NCBI GenBank assembly: GCA_900469615.1 | Contig: UBYA01000011.1 | Coordinates: forward strand, 186,001 to 250,000 | DNA from: Hyphomicrobiales bacterium | GTDB lineage: Bacteria > Pseudomonadota > Alphaproteobacteria > Rhizobiales > Rhizobiaceae | Direction of reading: 5' to 3' | DNA length: 64,000 bases | Part shown: positions 18,243-26,961 of the stretch, in pieces | Layout: every line of letters begins with the position of its first letter | How positions within the stretch are numbered: the stretch's first letter is position 1 | The notes under the pieces: model-generated | Database searches by the model: none | What the model saw: the letters and a program-made list of their open reading frames with translations, nothing else | Told to the model about the DNA's origin: nothing | Program-made: the position numbers and the translations under genes

Positions 18243-18272
18243 GCCGGGCCACTTGTTGGCCCGGCTTTTTTA
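18243..18272 (+). terminator. Rho-independent terminator
   Basis: A perfect 8-bp stem GCCGGGCC / GGCCCGGC with a 7-base loop, followed directly by TTTTTTAT, 28 bases after the binding-protein stop. This is the clearest intrinsic terminator of the window. Confidence 0.88.
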
Positions 18273-18301
18273 TTGCCGCTCTTCACCGGAGCGGCAGTGG
18301 C

Positions 18302-19126
18302 TCAGCAGACGGTGCGGAAGCGCTCGACGCAGGTCGCGAGAACCTCCTCGCCCGGCCGCTTCCACCAGTTGTTCTCCGAGAAGATCTCGACTTCCTGCAG
18401 GCCGAAAAAGCCTGCCTTTTCGATCTCGGCGCGAATGCGCCTGAGGTCGATGACGCCGTCGCCCATCATGCCGCGATCGAGCAGCAGGTCCGCCGTCGGC
18501 ACGAGCCAGTCGCAGATATGATGGGCCAGGATACGGCCACCGGCACCGGCCCGCGCGATCTGCTCGTGGAGCTTCGGGTCCCACCAGACATGGTAGACGT
18601 CGATGGCGACACCGATGCCTTCGCCCAGCAGATCGCAGATGTCGAGCGCCTGTTCCAGCGTGTTCACGCAGGCGCGATCGGCCGCGTACATCGGATGCAG
18701 GGGCTCGATCGCCAGCGGAATTCCCGCGCTGCGGGCATGAGGCAGGATTGCCGCGATGCCATCCGCCACCATCTCGCGGGCTTGAACAATATCCTTCGAC
18801 CCCTCCGGCAATCCGCCGACGACAAGGACGAGGCAATCGGCATTCAGCGCCGCCGCCTCGTCGATTGCGCGCTTGTTGTCGTCGATTGCCGCTGCCCGGC
18901 CTTCGGCGCTCGCGGCGGGAAACATGCCGCCGCGGCAAAGACCGGTCACCTGCAGTTTGTTGTCGGCAACGATGCGCGCGGCTTCCGCAAGCCCGATCTT
19001 GTGTACCTGATCGCGCCAGGGGGCGATCGCGACGATATCCTGTTTCAGGCAGGCTTCGACCGCCTGGCGCATGTCGTATTGCTGGCGCACCGTCGCCAGA
19101 TTGATGGACAGACCCTCTATGGCCAT
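18302..19126 (-). CDS. Sugar phosphate isomerase/epimerase (xylose-isomerase-like TIM barrel)
   Basis: A 274-residue AP-endonuclease-2-type TIM barrel. Likely metal ligands follow the family pattern: Glu in LAIEPLHPMYAADR, Asp/His in VAIDVYHVWWDPKL, His in ILAHHICDW, and Glu in LQEVEIFSENNWW. It is the third gene of a leftward operon after a dehydrogenase and a DUF993 protein, with 31 bases separating it from the latter. Such isomerases act on inosose, keto-sugars or similar. The exact substrate cannot be told. Confidence 0.85.
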   Translation of the reverse strand: MAIEGLSINLATVRQQYDMRQAVEACLKQDIVAIAPWRDQVHKIGLAEAARIVADNKLQVTGLCRGGMFPAASAEGRAAAIDDNKRAIDEAAALNADCLVLVVGGLPEGSKDIVQAREMVADGIAAILPHARSAGIPLAIEPLHPMYAADRACVNTLEQALDICDLLGEGIGVAIDVYHVWWDPKLHEQIARAGAGGRILAHHICDWLVPTADLLLDRGMMGDGVIDLRRIRAEIEKAGFFGLQEVEIFSENNWWKRPGEEVLATCVERFRTVC

Positions 19127-19157
19127 CGCGATGATCCTCCCCCGATCCTCTTATCCG

Positions 19158-20333
19158 CTACTCGATGCCGACCGTGGCAAGGATTGCCTTCATGCGGTAG
19201 GCCGCCAGGTCGGGATCGCGCAGCACCCGTGCCGTATCCGCCAGGCGGAACAGTTCCGAAAGATGCTGGATCGAACGGGCGCTCTGCTGGCCGCCGAGCA
19301 TCTGGAAGTGATCCTGGAAGCCGTTGAGATAGGCGAGGAAGACGACACCGGTCTTGTAGAAGCGCGTCGGCGCCTTGAAGATATGGCGCGATAGCGGCAC
19401 GGTCGGCGCCAGGATTGCATGGAAGGCGTCGAGATCGTTCTGCGCGAGCTTCGCCAAAGCAGCATTTGCCGCCGGCGCAATGGCATCGAAGATGCCGAGC
19501 AACGCATGCGAATAGCCTTGCTCGTCGCCGGCGACCAGTTCGGCATAGTTGAAGTCGTCTCCGGTATACATCTTGACCGACGGATCGAGCCGGCGGCGCA
19601 TGACGATTTCCTTTTCCGCCGAAAGCAGCGATATCTTTACGCCATCGATCTTGGCCGCGTTCTGGTTGATGATCGCAACCGCTGTCTCCATGGCCTGCGT
19701 GTCGTCGGCCGATCCCCAATAGCCCGCGAGAGCGGGATCGAACATCGAACCGAGCCAGTGAATGATGACCGGCTCCCTGACCTGGCCGAGAATGCGGTCG
19801 TAGACGCGGACATAATCGTCCGCGCTCCTGGCGGCCGCGGCAAGAGCCCGGCTCGCCATGAGAATGACGCGGCCGCCCTGCCCTTCCACATAGGCAACCT
19901 GCTCTTCGTAGGCGGCAATGACATCGTCTATCGTGACATCGGAACCCGGTTGCAGATGATCGGTCCCGGCGCCATAGGCGATCAGCGCATCCGGCCGTCC
20001 GCGGGCCGCCGACTGCGCATGCGCGATCAGCTCCTTCGCGCCGGTCCAGTCCAGACCCATGCCGCGCTGGGCGGTGTCCATCGCCTCAGCGACGCCAAGA
20101 CCGAGACCCCACAGATATTCGCGGAAGGCGATTGTGCGCTCCCAGTCGATATTCCGGTCGAGCCAGGGATCGTTGTCGGCAAGCGCATCGACCACGACAT
20201 GCGCGGCGGCATAGGCGACGCGATTGAAACGATAGCCGCCGGCAGGCTTTACCGGCGCTATCAGCGGCTCGCTGGCGGGAGTAAACGCAACGATGGCGCC
20301 ACCGGCCGTTGGCAAACGAAGGCTTTTCGTCAT
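19158..20333 (-). CDS. DUF993 (dihydrodipicolinate-synthase-like) protein
   Basis: A 391-residue member of the DUF993 family, a divergent aldolase-like TIM barrel related to dihydrodipicolinate synthase. Recognisable segments are AMDTAQRGMGLDWTGAKELI, ALIAYGAGTDHLQP, VIIHWLGSMFDPALAGYWGS, DGVKISLLSAEKEI (a Lys in the position of a Schiff-base lysine of the superfamily) and YTGDDFNYAELVAGD. The ribosome site is near AGGGGGCGGC. It lies between a Gfo/Idh/MocA dehydrogenase and a sugar isomerase. The reaction is uncharacterised; retro-aldol cleavage of a dehydrogenated sugar is plausible. Confidence 0.82.
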   Translation of the reverse strand: MTKSLRLPTAGGAIVAFTPASEPLIAPVKPAGGYRFNRVAYAAAHVVVDALADNDPWLDRNIDWERTIAFREYLWGLGLGVAEAMDTAQRGMGLDWTGAKELIAHAQSAARGRPDALIAYGAGTDHLQPGSDVTIDDVIAAYEEQVAYVEGQGGRVILMASRALAAAARSADDYVRVYDRILGQVREPVIIHWLGSMFDPALAGYWGSADDTQAMETAVAIINQNAAKIDGVKISLLSAEKEIVMRRRLDPSVKMYTGDDFNYAELVAGDEQGYSHALLGIFDAIAPAANAALAKLAQNDLDAFHAILAPTVPLSRHIFKAPTRFYKTGVVFLAYLNGFQDHFQMLGGQQSARSIQHLSELFRLADTARVLRDPDLAAYRMKAILATVGIE

Positions 20334-20348
20334 CAGAGCCGCCCCCTG

Positions 20349-21503
20349 CTAAGCGGAGAGGGACGGCACGTCGATCCATCGACGTTCGGCCCAGCTCTTC
20401 TGCGCAAGCTCCGCCAGCTGCACGCCCTTGGCGCCCTCGCGAAGCGTGAACTTCCATGGCGCGTCCTCGGCGACATGGCGCAGGAACTCTTCCCATTGCA
20501 CCTTGAAGCCGTTGTCGAAGACCTGCGTGTCCGGCACCTCGTCCCAGGTGTCGAAGAAGTTGATCGGCTGTGGCTGATCGGGGTTCCATACGGGCTTCGG
20601 CGTATTGACCCGATGCTGGGTCCAGCAACGCATCAGGCCGCAGACGGCGGAACCGTGAGTGCCGTCGACCTGGAAGGTGACGAGATCGTCTCGACGGACC
20701 CGGACGGCCCAGGAGGAATTGATATGGGCGATGACGCCGCCCTCCAGCTCGAAGGTGGCGTAGGCGGCATCGTCGGCGTCGGCGGCATAGGCTTTGCCGT
20801 TCTCATCGACACGGCTCGGAATATGCGTCGCGCCGAGGCAGCTGACCGACTTGACGTCGCCGAACAGATTGTCGAGCACATAGCGCCAATGGGGCAGCAT
20901 ATCGAGGATCATGCCGCCGCCGTCCTTCTTTCGGTAGTTCCAAGAGGGGCGCTGCGCCTTGACGCCCCAATCCCCTTCGAAGACCCAGTAGCCGAACTCC
21001 CCGCGCACGGAGAGGATCTTGCCGAAAAAGCCGCTGTCGCGCAGCATGGCGATCTTGCGCAGGCCCGGCAGGAACAGCTTGTCCTGGACGACGCCGTTCT
21101 TGACGCCGCGGCGCTCAGCGGAAGCAGCGACCGACAACGCCTCCTCAAGCGTCTCGGAAATCGGCTTTTCGCAATAGACATGCTTGCCGGCCGCAATCGC
21201 CCCCTCCAGCAGATCGACACGCATCTGCGTCGAGCCGGCATCGAAGAAGATCGTATTGTCCGGATCGGCAAGAGCGGCATCGAGATCGGTCGTCGTCCGG
21301 GAAAGACCGTGCTTGCGGGCGATGGCCTCGATCTTTTCGGCATTGCGCCCCACAAGCACCGGCTCGGGCATCAGCCTGTCGCCGTTCGACAGCAAAACAC
21401 CGCCCTGTTCGCGGATCGCCAGGATGGAGCGCACGAGATGCTGGTTATAGCCCATGCGGCCGGTGATGCCATGCATGATGATGCCGATCGGCTTCGTTGC
21501 CAT
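20349..21503 (-). CDS. Gfo/Idh/MocA-family oxidoreductase
   Basis: A 384-residue NAD(P)-dependent dehydrogenase. The N-terminal Rossmann segment reads KPIGIIMHGITGRMGYNQHLV, a variant glycine motif, and the family signature YCEKPIS follows around residue 114. The C-terminal alpha/beta domain includes GGGMILDMLPHWRYVLDNLFG, with the catalytic-type D and H. It is the first gene of the leftward three-gene operon, with GGGAGGAAGAA as ribosome site and a perfect palindromic operator 20 bases upstream of the start. Family members oxidise sugars or polyols at a ring carbon. Confidence 0.88.
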   Translation of the reverse strand: MATKPIGIIMHGITGRMGYNQHLVRSILAIREQGGVLLSNGDRLMPEPVLVGRNAEKIEAIARKHGLSRTTTDLDAALADPDNTIFFDAGSTQMRVDLLEGAIAAGKHVYCEKPISETLEEALSVAASAERRGVKNGVVQDKLFLPGLRKIAMLRDSGFFGKILSVRGEFGYWVFEGDWGVKAQRPSWNYRKKDGGGMILDMLPHWRYVLDNLFGDVKSVSCLGATHIPSRVDENGKAYAADADDAAYATFELEGGVIAHINSSWAVRVRRDDLVTFQVDGTHGSAVCGLMRCWTQHRVNTPKPVWNPDQPQPINFFDTWDEVPDTQVFDNGFKVQWEEFLRHVAEDAPWKFTLREGAKGVQLAELAQKSWAERRWIDVPSLSA

Positions 21504-21522
21504 GAGTTCTTCCTCCCGTAAA

Positions 21523-21536
21523 TAACTATATAGTTA
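21523..21536. promoter_or_regulatory. TetR operator candidate at oxidoreductase promoter
   Basis: TAACTATATAGTTA, a perfect 14-bp palindrome just upstream of the oxidoreductase ribosome site. A near-identical palindrome stands upstream of the neighbouring TetR gene (22444-22457). Two related palindromes at the two promoters strongly suggest one regulator. Confidence 0.72.
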
Positions 21537-21631
21537 CATAACTGACATGCCCAAACCATCCTGTCAACGGCCATCCTCGATGGCCGAAGCGGCAGTTATC
21601 GGCAGTTGCGGATGCTAGCGCACGGCGAGTC

Positions 21632-22339
21632 TTACGGACGCAAATACGCGAAGATGACGTCGACGATATGCTCGCCCCAGGCGTCGATTTCGGCCTTGTC
21701 CGAGAGGTTGCGGCGGAAGATCGTCGAGAGCGTCCAGCGGTTCGTCAGGAAGAACGAGCCGAGCGCGGCGATGCTCATATAGATCTTGACCGGATCGCAA
21801 CCGGCACGGAAGACGCCTGTCGCGGCGCCGCGATCGAGCAGGCTCGAAATCTCCGATACCAGCGGCGAATGCAGCTCGAAAATGCGGGCGGAACGCTTCA
21901 GGAAGCGCGCCTTGTGCATGTTTTCCGTGCTGAGAATCCCGAGGAATTCGGGGTGATCCAGAAAATACTGCCAGGTGAAGACCACCAGTTCGCGCATGCC
22001 GTCCGCCGGCGAGCGGTGGGAAAGATCGAGCTTCGCCTCCGCCGAGCGAATGGCGATATAGCTGCCTTCCAGAACGGCGACGTAGAGCGCGTCCTTGCCG
22101 CCAAAATAGTGATAGAGCATCCGCTTGTTGATCTTGGCGCGCTCGGCTATCGCATCGACGCGCGCGCCGCCATAGCCGCGCTCGGCAAATTCCCTGGTTG
22201 CGGCAGCCAGAATCGCTTTGCTGGTGCGCTCCGCATCCCGCAGACGAGGCCGTTCCGAAGCCTTGCGCGAAGAGGTTTGTTCCGCATCCGCAAGATCCGG
22301 GCTCTTTGCGCTGCGCTTCACGGCTTTGGCTTCCGACAT
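21632..22339 (-). CDS. TetR-family transcriptional regulator
   Basis: A 235-residue repressor. After a lysine-rich leader of about 35 residues, the TetR helix-turn-helix is clear: ILAAATREFAERGYGGARVDAIAERAKINKRMLYHYFGGKDALY. The C-terminal ligand domain (VFTWQYFLDHPEFLGIL and onward) is of the RutR-like C-terminal type. The start was placed at MSEAK, with GGGAG six bases before. It is transcribed in the same direction as the oxidoreductase operon, immediately upstream of it. The matching palindromes at 21523 and 22444 suggest it represses both the operon and itself. Confidence 0.87.
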   Translation of the reverse strand: MSEAKAVKRSAKSPDLADAEQTSSRKASERPRLRDAERTSKAILAAATREFAERGYGGARVDAIAERAKINKRMLYHYFGGKDALYVAVLEGSYIAIRSAEAKLDLSHRSPADGMRELVVFTWQYFLDHPEFLGILSTENMHKARFLKRSARIFELHSPLVSEISSLLDRGAATGVFRAGCDPVKIYMSIAALGSFFLTNRWTLSTIFRRNLSDKAEIDAWGEHIVDVIFAYLRP

Positions 22340-22443
22340 CATGGCTCCCGGCATTTCTCAGAGCTTATGCGGCCCCTTCTCGCGCCGATAAGTAAACGAT
22401 CATCGCATAAGTTGACAGTCCCTGGCGAATCCGGAGCCATAGT

Positions 22444-22457
22444 AACTATACGGTTAT
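22444..22457. promoter_or_regulatory. TetR operator candidate upstream of tetR
   Basis: TAACTATACGGTTA, a palindrome with one mismatched base pair, differing at two positions from the perfect palindrome at 21523-21536. It is 105 bases upstream of the TetR start and 161 bases upstream of the divergent flavoprotein gene, so it could affect both. Confidence 0.68.
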
Positions 22458-22618
22458 ATCGATTTAAATGCGGATATGACGTGAAAGACCGCCGGGAAAA
22501 ACAGCTTGCCGCATCCGCCGGGACCGCCTCGGCCGGCGCTTCGGACAGGCCGGGACATTGCAGCGATCTTGCTTTCCGGGCCGGTCCGGCCCTAGAGAAC
22601 AACAGGGAGCGGCGCCGG

Positions 22619-23836
22619 ATGACCATGACGGAAAAACAGATTGCAATCATAGGCGGCGGCCCTGCGGGCCTGATGGCCGCGGAAACCCTATCCCTGCTCG
22701 GTCATCGCGTCACCGTCTATGACGGCATGCCGACGGTCGCGCGCAAGTTTCTGCTGGCGGGAAAATCCGGTCTCAACATCACACATTCGGAAGATTACCG
22801 GCTTTTTGCCGGTCGTTTCGGCGCAGCTTCGGCCCGATTGCGCCCCGCGCTCGATGGATTCCGGCCCGACGATGTCAGGGCATGGGCGGAAGGGCTGGGA
22901 ACAGAAACCTTCGTGGGCTCTTCCGGCCGCGTGTTCCCGAAAGCCATGAAGGCATCACCGCTGCTGCGCGCTTGGCTCGCAAGGCTGGAGGCACGCGGCG
23001 TCGGCATCCTGACACGGCATCGCTGGTGCGGGTTCGATGGCAATCTCCTGGCATTCGAAACACCCCGGGGACGCCGGCTTATCCGCCATGACGCCGTTCT
23101 GCTTGCGCTGGGCGGCGCGAGCTATGCCCGGCTGGGGTCGGATGCGGCATGGGTGAGCTGGCTTCGCGACAAGGGGGTGAAGATCGCCGCTTTCCAGCCG
23201 GCCAATTGCGGTTTCGACGTCACCTGGAGTGCGACATTCGGCGAACGTTTCGCCGGCGAGCCGCTCAAGGCCGTGACGGCAACGTCGGAGGCGGGAACTT
23301 TTCCAGGCGAGTTCGTCATCTCCACGACCGGGATCGAAGGCAGCCTCGTCTATGCGCATGCCACCTCGCTGCGCGATCGCTTGACGAAAAAAGGTGAGGC
23401 TTCGCTCGTGGTCGATCTGGCGCCAGGACGCAGCGAGCAGCGGCTGATGCGCGATCTGGCGCGGCAGGATCCAAAAGCCAGCTTTTCCAACCGCCTGCGC
23501 AAAGGGGCCGGTATCGAGGGCGTCAAGGCCGGCCTGCTGCGCGAGCTTGCCGATGCCGCCGCTCTTTCGCACCCGGAGCGGCTTGCGAGCCTGATCAAGG
23601 CCTTACCTATTCCATTGCTGAGACCCAGGCCCATTGAAGAGGCCATTTCGTCGGCGGGCGGCATCCTGTGGGACGAGCTCGATGACGGCTACATGCTGAA
23701 AAAACTCCCCGGCATGTTCGTCGCCGGAGAAATGATCGATTGGGAAGCGCCGACCGGCGGCTATCTCCTAACGGCCTGCCTTGCGACGGGCCGCGCTGCG
23801 GCCAGCGGCATGGATTCCTGGCTCAGGAACAATTGA
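22619..23836 (+). CDS. HI0933/TIGR03862-type FAD-dependent flavoprotein
   Basis: A 405-residue NAD(P)/FAD-dependent oxidoreductase. The N-terminal dinucleotide motif is IAIIGGGPAGLMAAETL, then KFLLAGKSGLNITHSE, characteristic of the HI0933-like flavoprotein group. The C-terminal FAD-contact segment is GMFVAGEMIDWEAPTGGYLLTACLATGRAAA. An AGGGAG site stands 10 bases before the chosen ATG, and a second ATG two codons later is possible. The physiological substrate of this family is unknown. It is monocistronic and divergent from the TetR gene. Confidence 0.87.
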   Translation: MTMTEKQIAIIGGGPAGLMAAETLSLLGHRVTVYDGMPTVARKFLLAGKSGLNITHSEDYRLFAGRFGAASARLRPALDGFRPDDVRAWAEGLGTETFVGSSGRVFPKAMKASPLLRAWLARLEARGVGILTRHRWCGFDGNLLAFETPRGRRLIRHDAVLLALGGASYARLGSDAAWVSWLRDKGVKIAAFQPANCGFDVTWSATFGERFAGEPLKAVTATSEAGTFPGEFVISTTGIEGSLVYAHATSLRDRLTKKGEASLVVDLAPGRSEQRLMRDLARQDPKASFSNRLRKGAGIEGVKAGLLRELADAAALSHPERLASLIKALPIPLLRPRPIEEAISSAGGILWDELDDGYMLKKLPGMFVAGEMIDWEAPTGGYLLTACLATGRAAASGMDSWLRNN

Positions 23837-23858
23837 GCCATCCTCGATGCGCGGCCCG

Positions 23859-24812
23859 TCAGCCGATCCGGCCCTTCGCCATCAGCCAGGCGACCGATTC
23901 TTGAACAGCCTGCAGCGACGTGTAGCGAGGCCGGTAGCCAAGCAGTCGCGCGGCCTTGGCAATCGAGCAATTCGGACTTCTGGCAATATGCTCCCATGTT
24001 GCCTGCGCATCCTCCGGCATCTGGCTTTCAGCCCATGTCTCGTAAGGCAAAAACACAAGCCTGGGTTCGTGTCCGAACCAGCGCGACATGGCTTCCGCAT
24101 AGCCTCTGAGCGTGAGCGCACCGCCTGAAACCGCGTGAAATGCCTCTCCGGTCGAAGCGCGCCAGTTGGCGATCGCCCCCATGAACATCTGCGCGACGTC
24201 GTCCGCATGGACATGGTGAACCGTCTCCAGACCGAAATTCGGCAAGATGAGCGTTTCATGGCGGGCCAGGGTCGAGAATACCGACAGATTGAAGTGCCCG
24301 GCAGGATTGAGAGGCGCCCAGCCGGGTCCGACAATATGGCCGGGATGGATGACGGTCGCGGGAAATCCGCTGCGATGCGCTTCCTCCAGCAAATATGTTT
24401 CGATGGCTTCCTTCTGGATGCCGTAGTCGCCGAAGGGCCGCTTCGGCGCCTCCTCCGGTGTCGGAACGACGGTGGGAAAGCCGTGCGTCCAGATCGTGCC
24501 CGTATGCAGGAAATGGCCGATATGGTCGGCAAGCGCCTCCGTCAGATGCTTTGCGCTGTCGAGGGTAAAGCAGATCATGTCGATAACGATATCCGGCTTC
24601 AACGCACGGATGGCCGGCCCGAAACTGCCGTCCCTCTCCATCGCGGCGCGATCCATCGTCCGTATCTCGATCTCATCCCATGCCCTGTTTGGCGAATAGG
24701 GTTGCGCCTGCCCGCGGCTGATCGCCACGACCTCGTGTCCGGCCTCCACCAACCGCGGCACGAGATAGGTGCCGACATGGCCGGTCGCTCCGATAACCAC
24801 TGTGCGCGTCAT
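23859..24812 (-). CDS. NAD-dependent epimerase/dehydratase (extended SDR)
   Basis: A 317-residue extended short-chain dehydrogenase. The cofactor site is VVIGATGHVGTYLVPRL, the catalytic YxxxK appears as DYGIQKEAIE, and the fold continues with VIHPGHIVGPGWAPLNPAG and HHVHADDVAQMFMGAI. The start at MTRTVVIG was chosen because it begins the Rossmann strand directly and GGGAGACC lies upstream; the longer open frame adds 13 non-conserved residues. It is convergent with the flavoprotein gene (22 bases apart). The substrate, probably a nucleotide sugar or similar, is unknown. Confidence 0.84.
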   Translation of the reverse strand: MTRTVVIGATGHVGTYLVPRLVEAGHEVVAISRGQAQPYSPNRAWDEIEIRTMDRAAMERDGSFGPAIRALKPDIVIDMICFTLDSAKHLTEALADHIGHFLHTGTIWTHGFPTVVPTPEEAPKRPFGDYGIQKEAIETYLLEEAHRSGFPATVIHPGHIVGPGWAPLNPAGHFNLSVFSTLARHETLILPNFGLETVHHVHADDVAQMFMGAIANWRASTGEAFHAVSGGALTLRGYAEAMSRWFGHEPRLVFLPYETWAESQMPEDAQATWEHIARSPNCSIAKAARLLGYRPRYTSLQAVQESVAWLMAKGRIG

Positions 24813-24955
24813 GATGGTCTCCCGGCAAACGAGATCGAAGTCGCCTGCCACTGAAAATCGAGGATGGATCTGCCCACAAGAATAGGAGAGCGAGCGGCTT
24901 TGTCACCTAAACAATGAAGAGGCTCTCGATTTTGCCGGGAGCGCCCGGCGGCTCG

Positions 24956-25702
24956 CTATTTCGATACCGCCGGCTCGTCAGCCTCGTCCTCCGAACGGAT
25001 ATAGACCTCCAGCGTGTAACCTATATGCTCGGTCATCAGTGCCTTGGCGCGCTCCAGATCGCGGTCGAGGGCGGCCTCCATCAGGGCCGTGTGGTGCTCG
25101 ATCGCCATGGCGTCCTGCAGGGCGGCAACCGCCTTTTCATAACCGATCGACAGGCCCGCCGCCGCGCGCTGGGTCGGCGCCAGGCCGAGGAAGCGATGAT
25201 GACGCCGCAGCTGGTCGATGATGGTCGACTGGAAACGCAAAAGCCAGTTCGAGGTTGCCGCGCTCACCAGCGCGGCATGAAAGGCGGTGTGCTTCTCATC
25301 CCATTCGTCCGCCATTTCCTCTGAGGCGGAATCGGCCACGATCTTGCAGCGCGACAGGCGATAATGCGCCGTCACGACCGCCGATTCCCAATCCGGACCG
25401 CCCTTCTCGATCGATTCCATCAGCAGAGGCAGTTCCACGAACATGCGCGCCCGCGTCAGATCCTCCAGCTCGGCGCGCGAGACGGGGGCGACCGCAAAGC
25501 CACGATTGCTGATCGCGGTGACAAGCTTTTCCGCCTCCAATCGCGACAGCGCCTCGCGCAGCGGAGTCCAGCCGACGCCATAGGCGTCCCGAAGGGCACT
25601 GAGCCGCAGGGACGCGCCGGGCCTCAGCCTGGTATTGAGGATGTCGCGTCGCAGCAGCCAGTAGGCTGCTTCGGTTTTGCTCAAGGCATCCTTGTCCTGC
25701 AT
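24956..25702 (-). CDS. GntR-family (FCD) regulator of the kynurenine-type operon
   Basis: A 248-residue GntR/FadR-type repressor. The winged helix includes LRDAYGVGWTPLREALSRLEAEKLVT. The FCD effector domain follows, with metal-ligand-like positions in ARMFVELPLLMESIE, HTAFHAALVSAATSNWLLRF and EHHTALMEAALDRD. It is divergent from the ABC importer and kynureninase genes starting at 25887, with AT-rich repeats in the 184-base gap. It presumably represses that operon until a kynurenine-like ligand appears; the ligand assignment is inference. Confidence 0.85.
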   Translation of the reverse strand: MQDKDALSKTEAAYWLLRRDILNTRLRPGASLRLSALRDAYGVGWTPLREALSRLEAEKLVTAISNRGFAVAPVSRAELEDLTRARMFVELPLLMESIEKGGPDWESAVVTAHYRLSRCKIVADSASEEMADEWDEKHTAFHAALVSAATSNWLLRFQSTIIDQLRRHHRFLGLAPTQRAAAGLSIGYEKAVAALQDAMAIEHHTALMEAALDRDLERAKALMTEHIGYTLEVYIRSEDEADEPAVSK

Positions 25703-25731
25703 TGTGCTCGTCCCGATCCTCCCAATGCCAG

Positions 25732-25799
25732 ATTATATATAAAATCCCCATATCGGGAAATTATATATTAAAGCCTCGTCTGGTGAATATCATATATCA
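25732..25799. promoter_or_regulatory. AT-rich repeated boxes between GntR gene and ABC operon
   Basis: ATTATATAT occurs at 25732-25740 and 25760-25768 (28 bp apart), the first inside the palindrome TTATATATAA. A related ATCATATATCA lies at about 25789-25799. The stretch is strikingly AT-rich for this genome and sits between divergent promoters, so it is a probable GntR operator region. Confidence 0.5.
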
Positions 25800-25886
25800 C
25801 AAATTGACAGGCTTGCAGCAGTCGCTATGATCCCTGCCCAAGAGGGCCGATGGAAGACGGCTCCTTTTGACATTTGGGAGGAAAAT

Positions 25887-26873
25887 ATGAGCAGATCTAC
25901 GTCCAAGTGGCTGTCCGGCCTCGTTGTAGCCGGCGCCTTCATGGCAAGCGTCACCACGGCATCCGCCGAGCCCATCAAGATCGCAATCGCCAATTTCGGC
26001 GAGCATCCCCAGCTCAACGCATCGATCGCCGGCTTCAAGAAGGCGCTCGCCGACAACGGCTTCGTCGAAGGCAAGGATGTCGTCTACTCGGAAAGCAACA
26101 CCAGCTTCGACGCCTCGCTGGTGCCGCAGATGATCGCCAAGCTGCAGTCCGAACATCCGAAGCTGATGTACACGGTCACGACGCCCGTATCGCAGATCGC
26201 CAAGAAGGCGCTCGCCGGCTCCGGCATCCCGATCGTCTTTACCGCCGTGACCGATCCGGTCGCCGCAAAGCTCGTTCCGTCGTGGGATGCGGGCGACGAC
26301 GGCATCACCGGCTCGAGCGACCTGCAGGACATTTCCGCCATCCTGACCTTCACCAAGAAGCTGCTTCCGAATGCCAAGCGCATCGGCGTGCCTTATAACC
26401 CGGGCGAGGCCAACGACGTCGCACTGATCGACAAGGTCAAGGCGGCCGCACCGGCCGCCGGCTTCGAAGTGGTGCCCGTCGGCGTCGACAACGTCAACGA
26501 CATCCAGCAGCGCATCGCATCGCTCGCCGGCAAGGCAGACGTCATCTACACGCCCGCTTCGAACCTGCTGCAGCCGGCGATCCCCGCCGTTGCCGCCGCC
26601 GCCCGCCAGGCGCAGATCCCGATCGTCAATTCAGACGACGCCGCCGTTCGCAATGGCGTCGTGCCGGCAAGCTTTGCCGTGAACTACGAGCAGGTCGGTG
26701 AAAATGCCGGCAAGATCGCCGTGCAGATCCTCAAGGGTGCCGACCCCAAGACGATCAAGCCCGCGCTCCCCGCCTATGAAGACCATGCGCCGCTGATCAA
26801 CAAGGCCGTGCTGAAGGCATTCGGCGCAGAAGTGCCCGCATCGCTTGCCGATTGCAATTGCTTCACGAAGTAA
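25887..26873 (+). CDS. TrpX-like ABC transporter substrate-binding protein
   Basis: A 328-residue periplasmic protein of the ABC_sub_bind (TrpX) family. A signal peptide of about 27 residues ends TTASA before EPIKIAIANFGEHPQLN. The typical core follows: LVPQMIAKLQSEHPKLMYTVTTPVSQ, IPIVFTAVTDPVAAKLV, and IPIVNSDDAAVRNGVVPASFAVNYEQVG. The ribosome site is GGGAGGAAAAT. It is the first gene of an operon with ATPase, permease, kynureninase and hydrolase genes. In Gram-positive bacteria this family takes up tryptophan; here a tryptophan breakdown product such as kynurenine is more likely from context. Confidence 0.88.
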   Translation: MSRSTSKWLSGLVVAGAFMASVTTASAEPIKIAIANFGEHPQLNASIAGFKKALADNGFVEGKDVVYSESNTSFDASLVPQMIAKLQSEHPKLMYTVTTPVSQIAKKALAGSGIPIVFTAVTDPVAAKLVPSWDAGDDGITGSSDLQDISAILTFTKKLLPNAKRIGVPYNPGEANDVALIDKVKAAAPAAGFEVVPVGVDNVNDIQQRIASLAGKADVIYTPASNLLQPAIPAVAAAARQAQIPIVNSDDAAVRNGVVPASFAVNYEQVGENAGKIAVQILKGADPKTIKPALPAYEDHAPLINKAVLKAFGAEVPASLADCNCFTK

Positions 26874-26905
26874 TTGGCGGCATCTTCCAAGGATCAATCC
26901 GATCC

Positions 26906-26930
26906 ATGGCGGCGTTGAAAGCGCCGCCAT
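26906..26930 (+). terminator. Hairpin with short T-tract after binding protein
   Basis: A perfect 9-bp stem ATGGCGGCG / CGCCGCCAT with a 7-base loop and trailing TTTAT, between the binding-protein gene and the ATPase gene. It is probably a leaky terminator or stabiliser that raises binding-protein output relative to the downstream genes. Confidence 0.6.
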
Positions 26931-26961
26931 TTTATAACCCTACACTGCAGGGGAGGCACGG

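Noticed and set aside
19419..21521. A 700-codon plus-strand frame across the DUF993 and dehydrogenase genes
   Set aside because: It spans two real genes on the other strand and the gap between them, and has no domain motifs.
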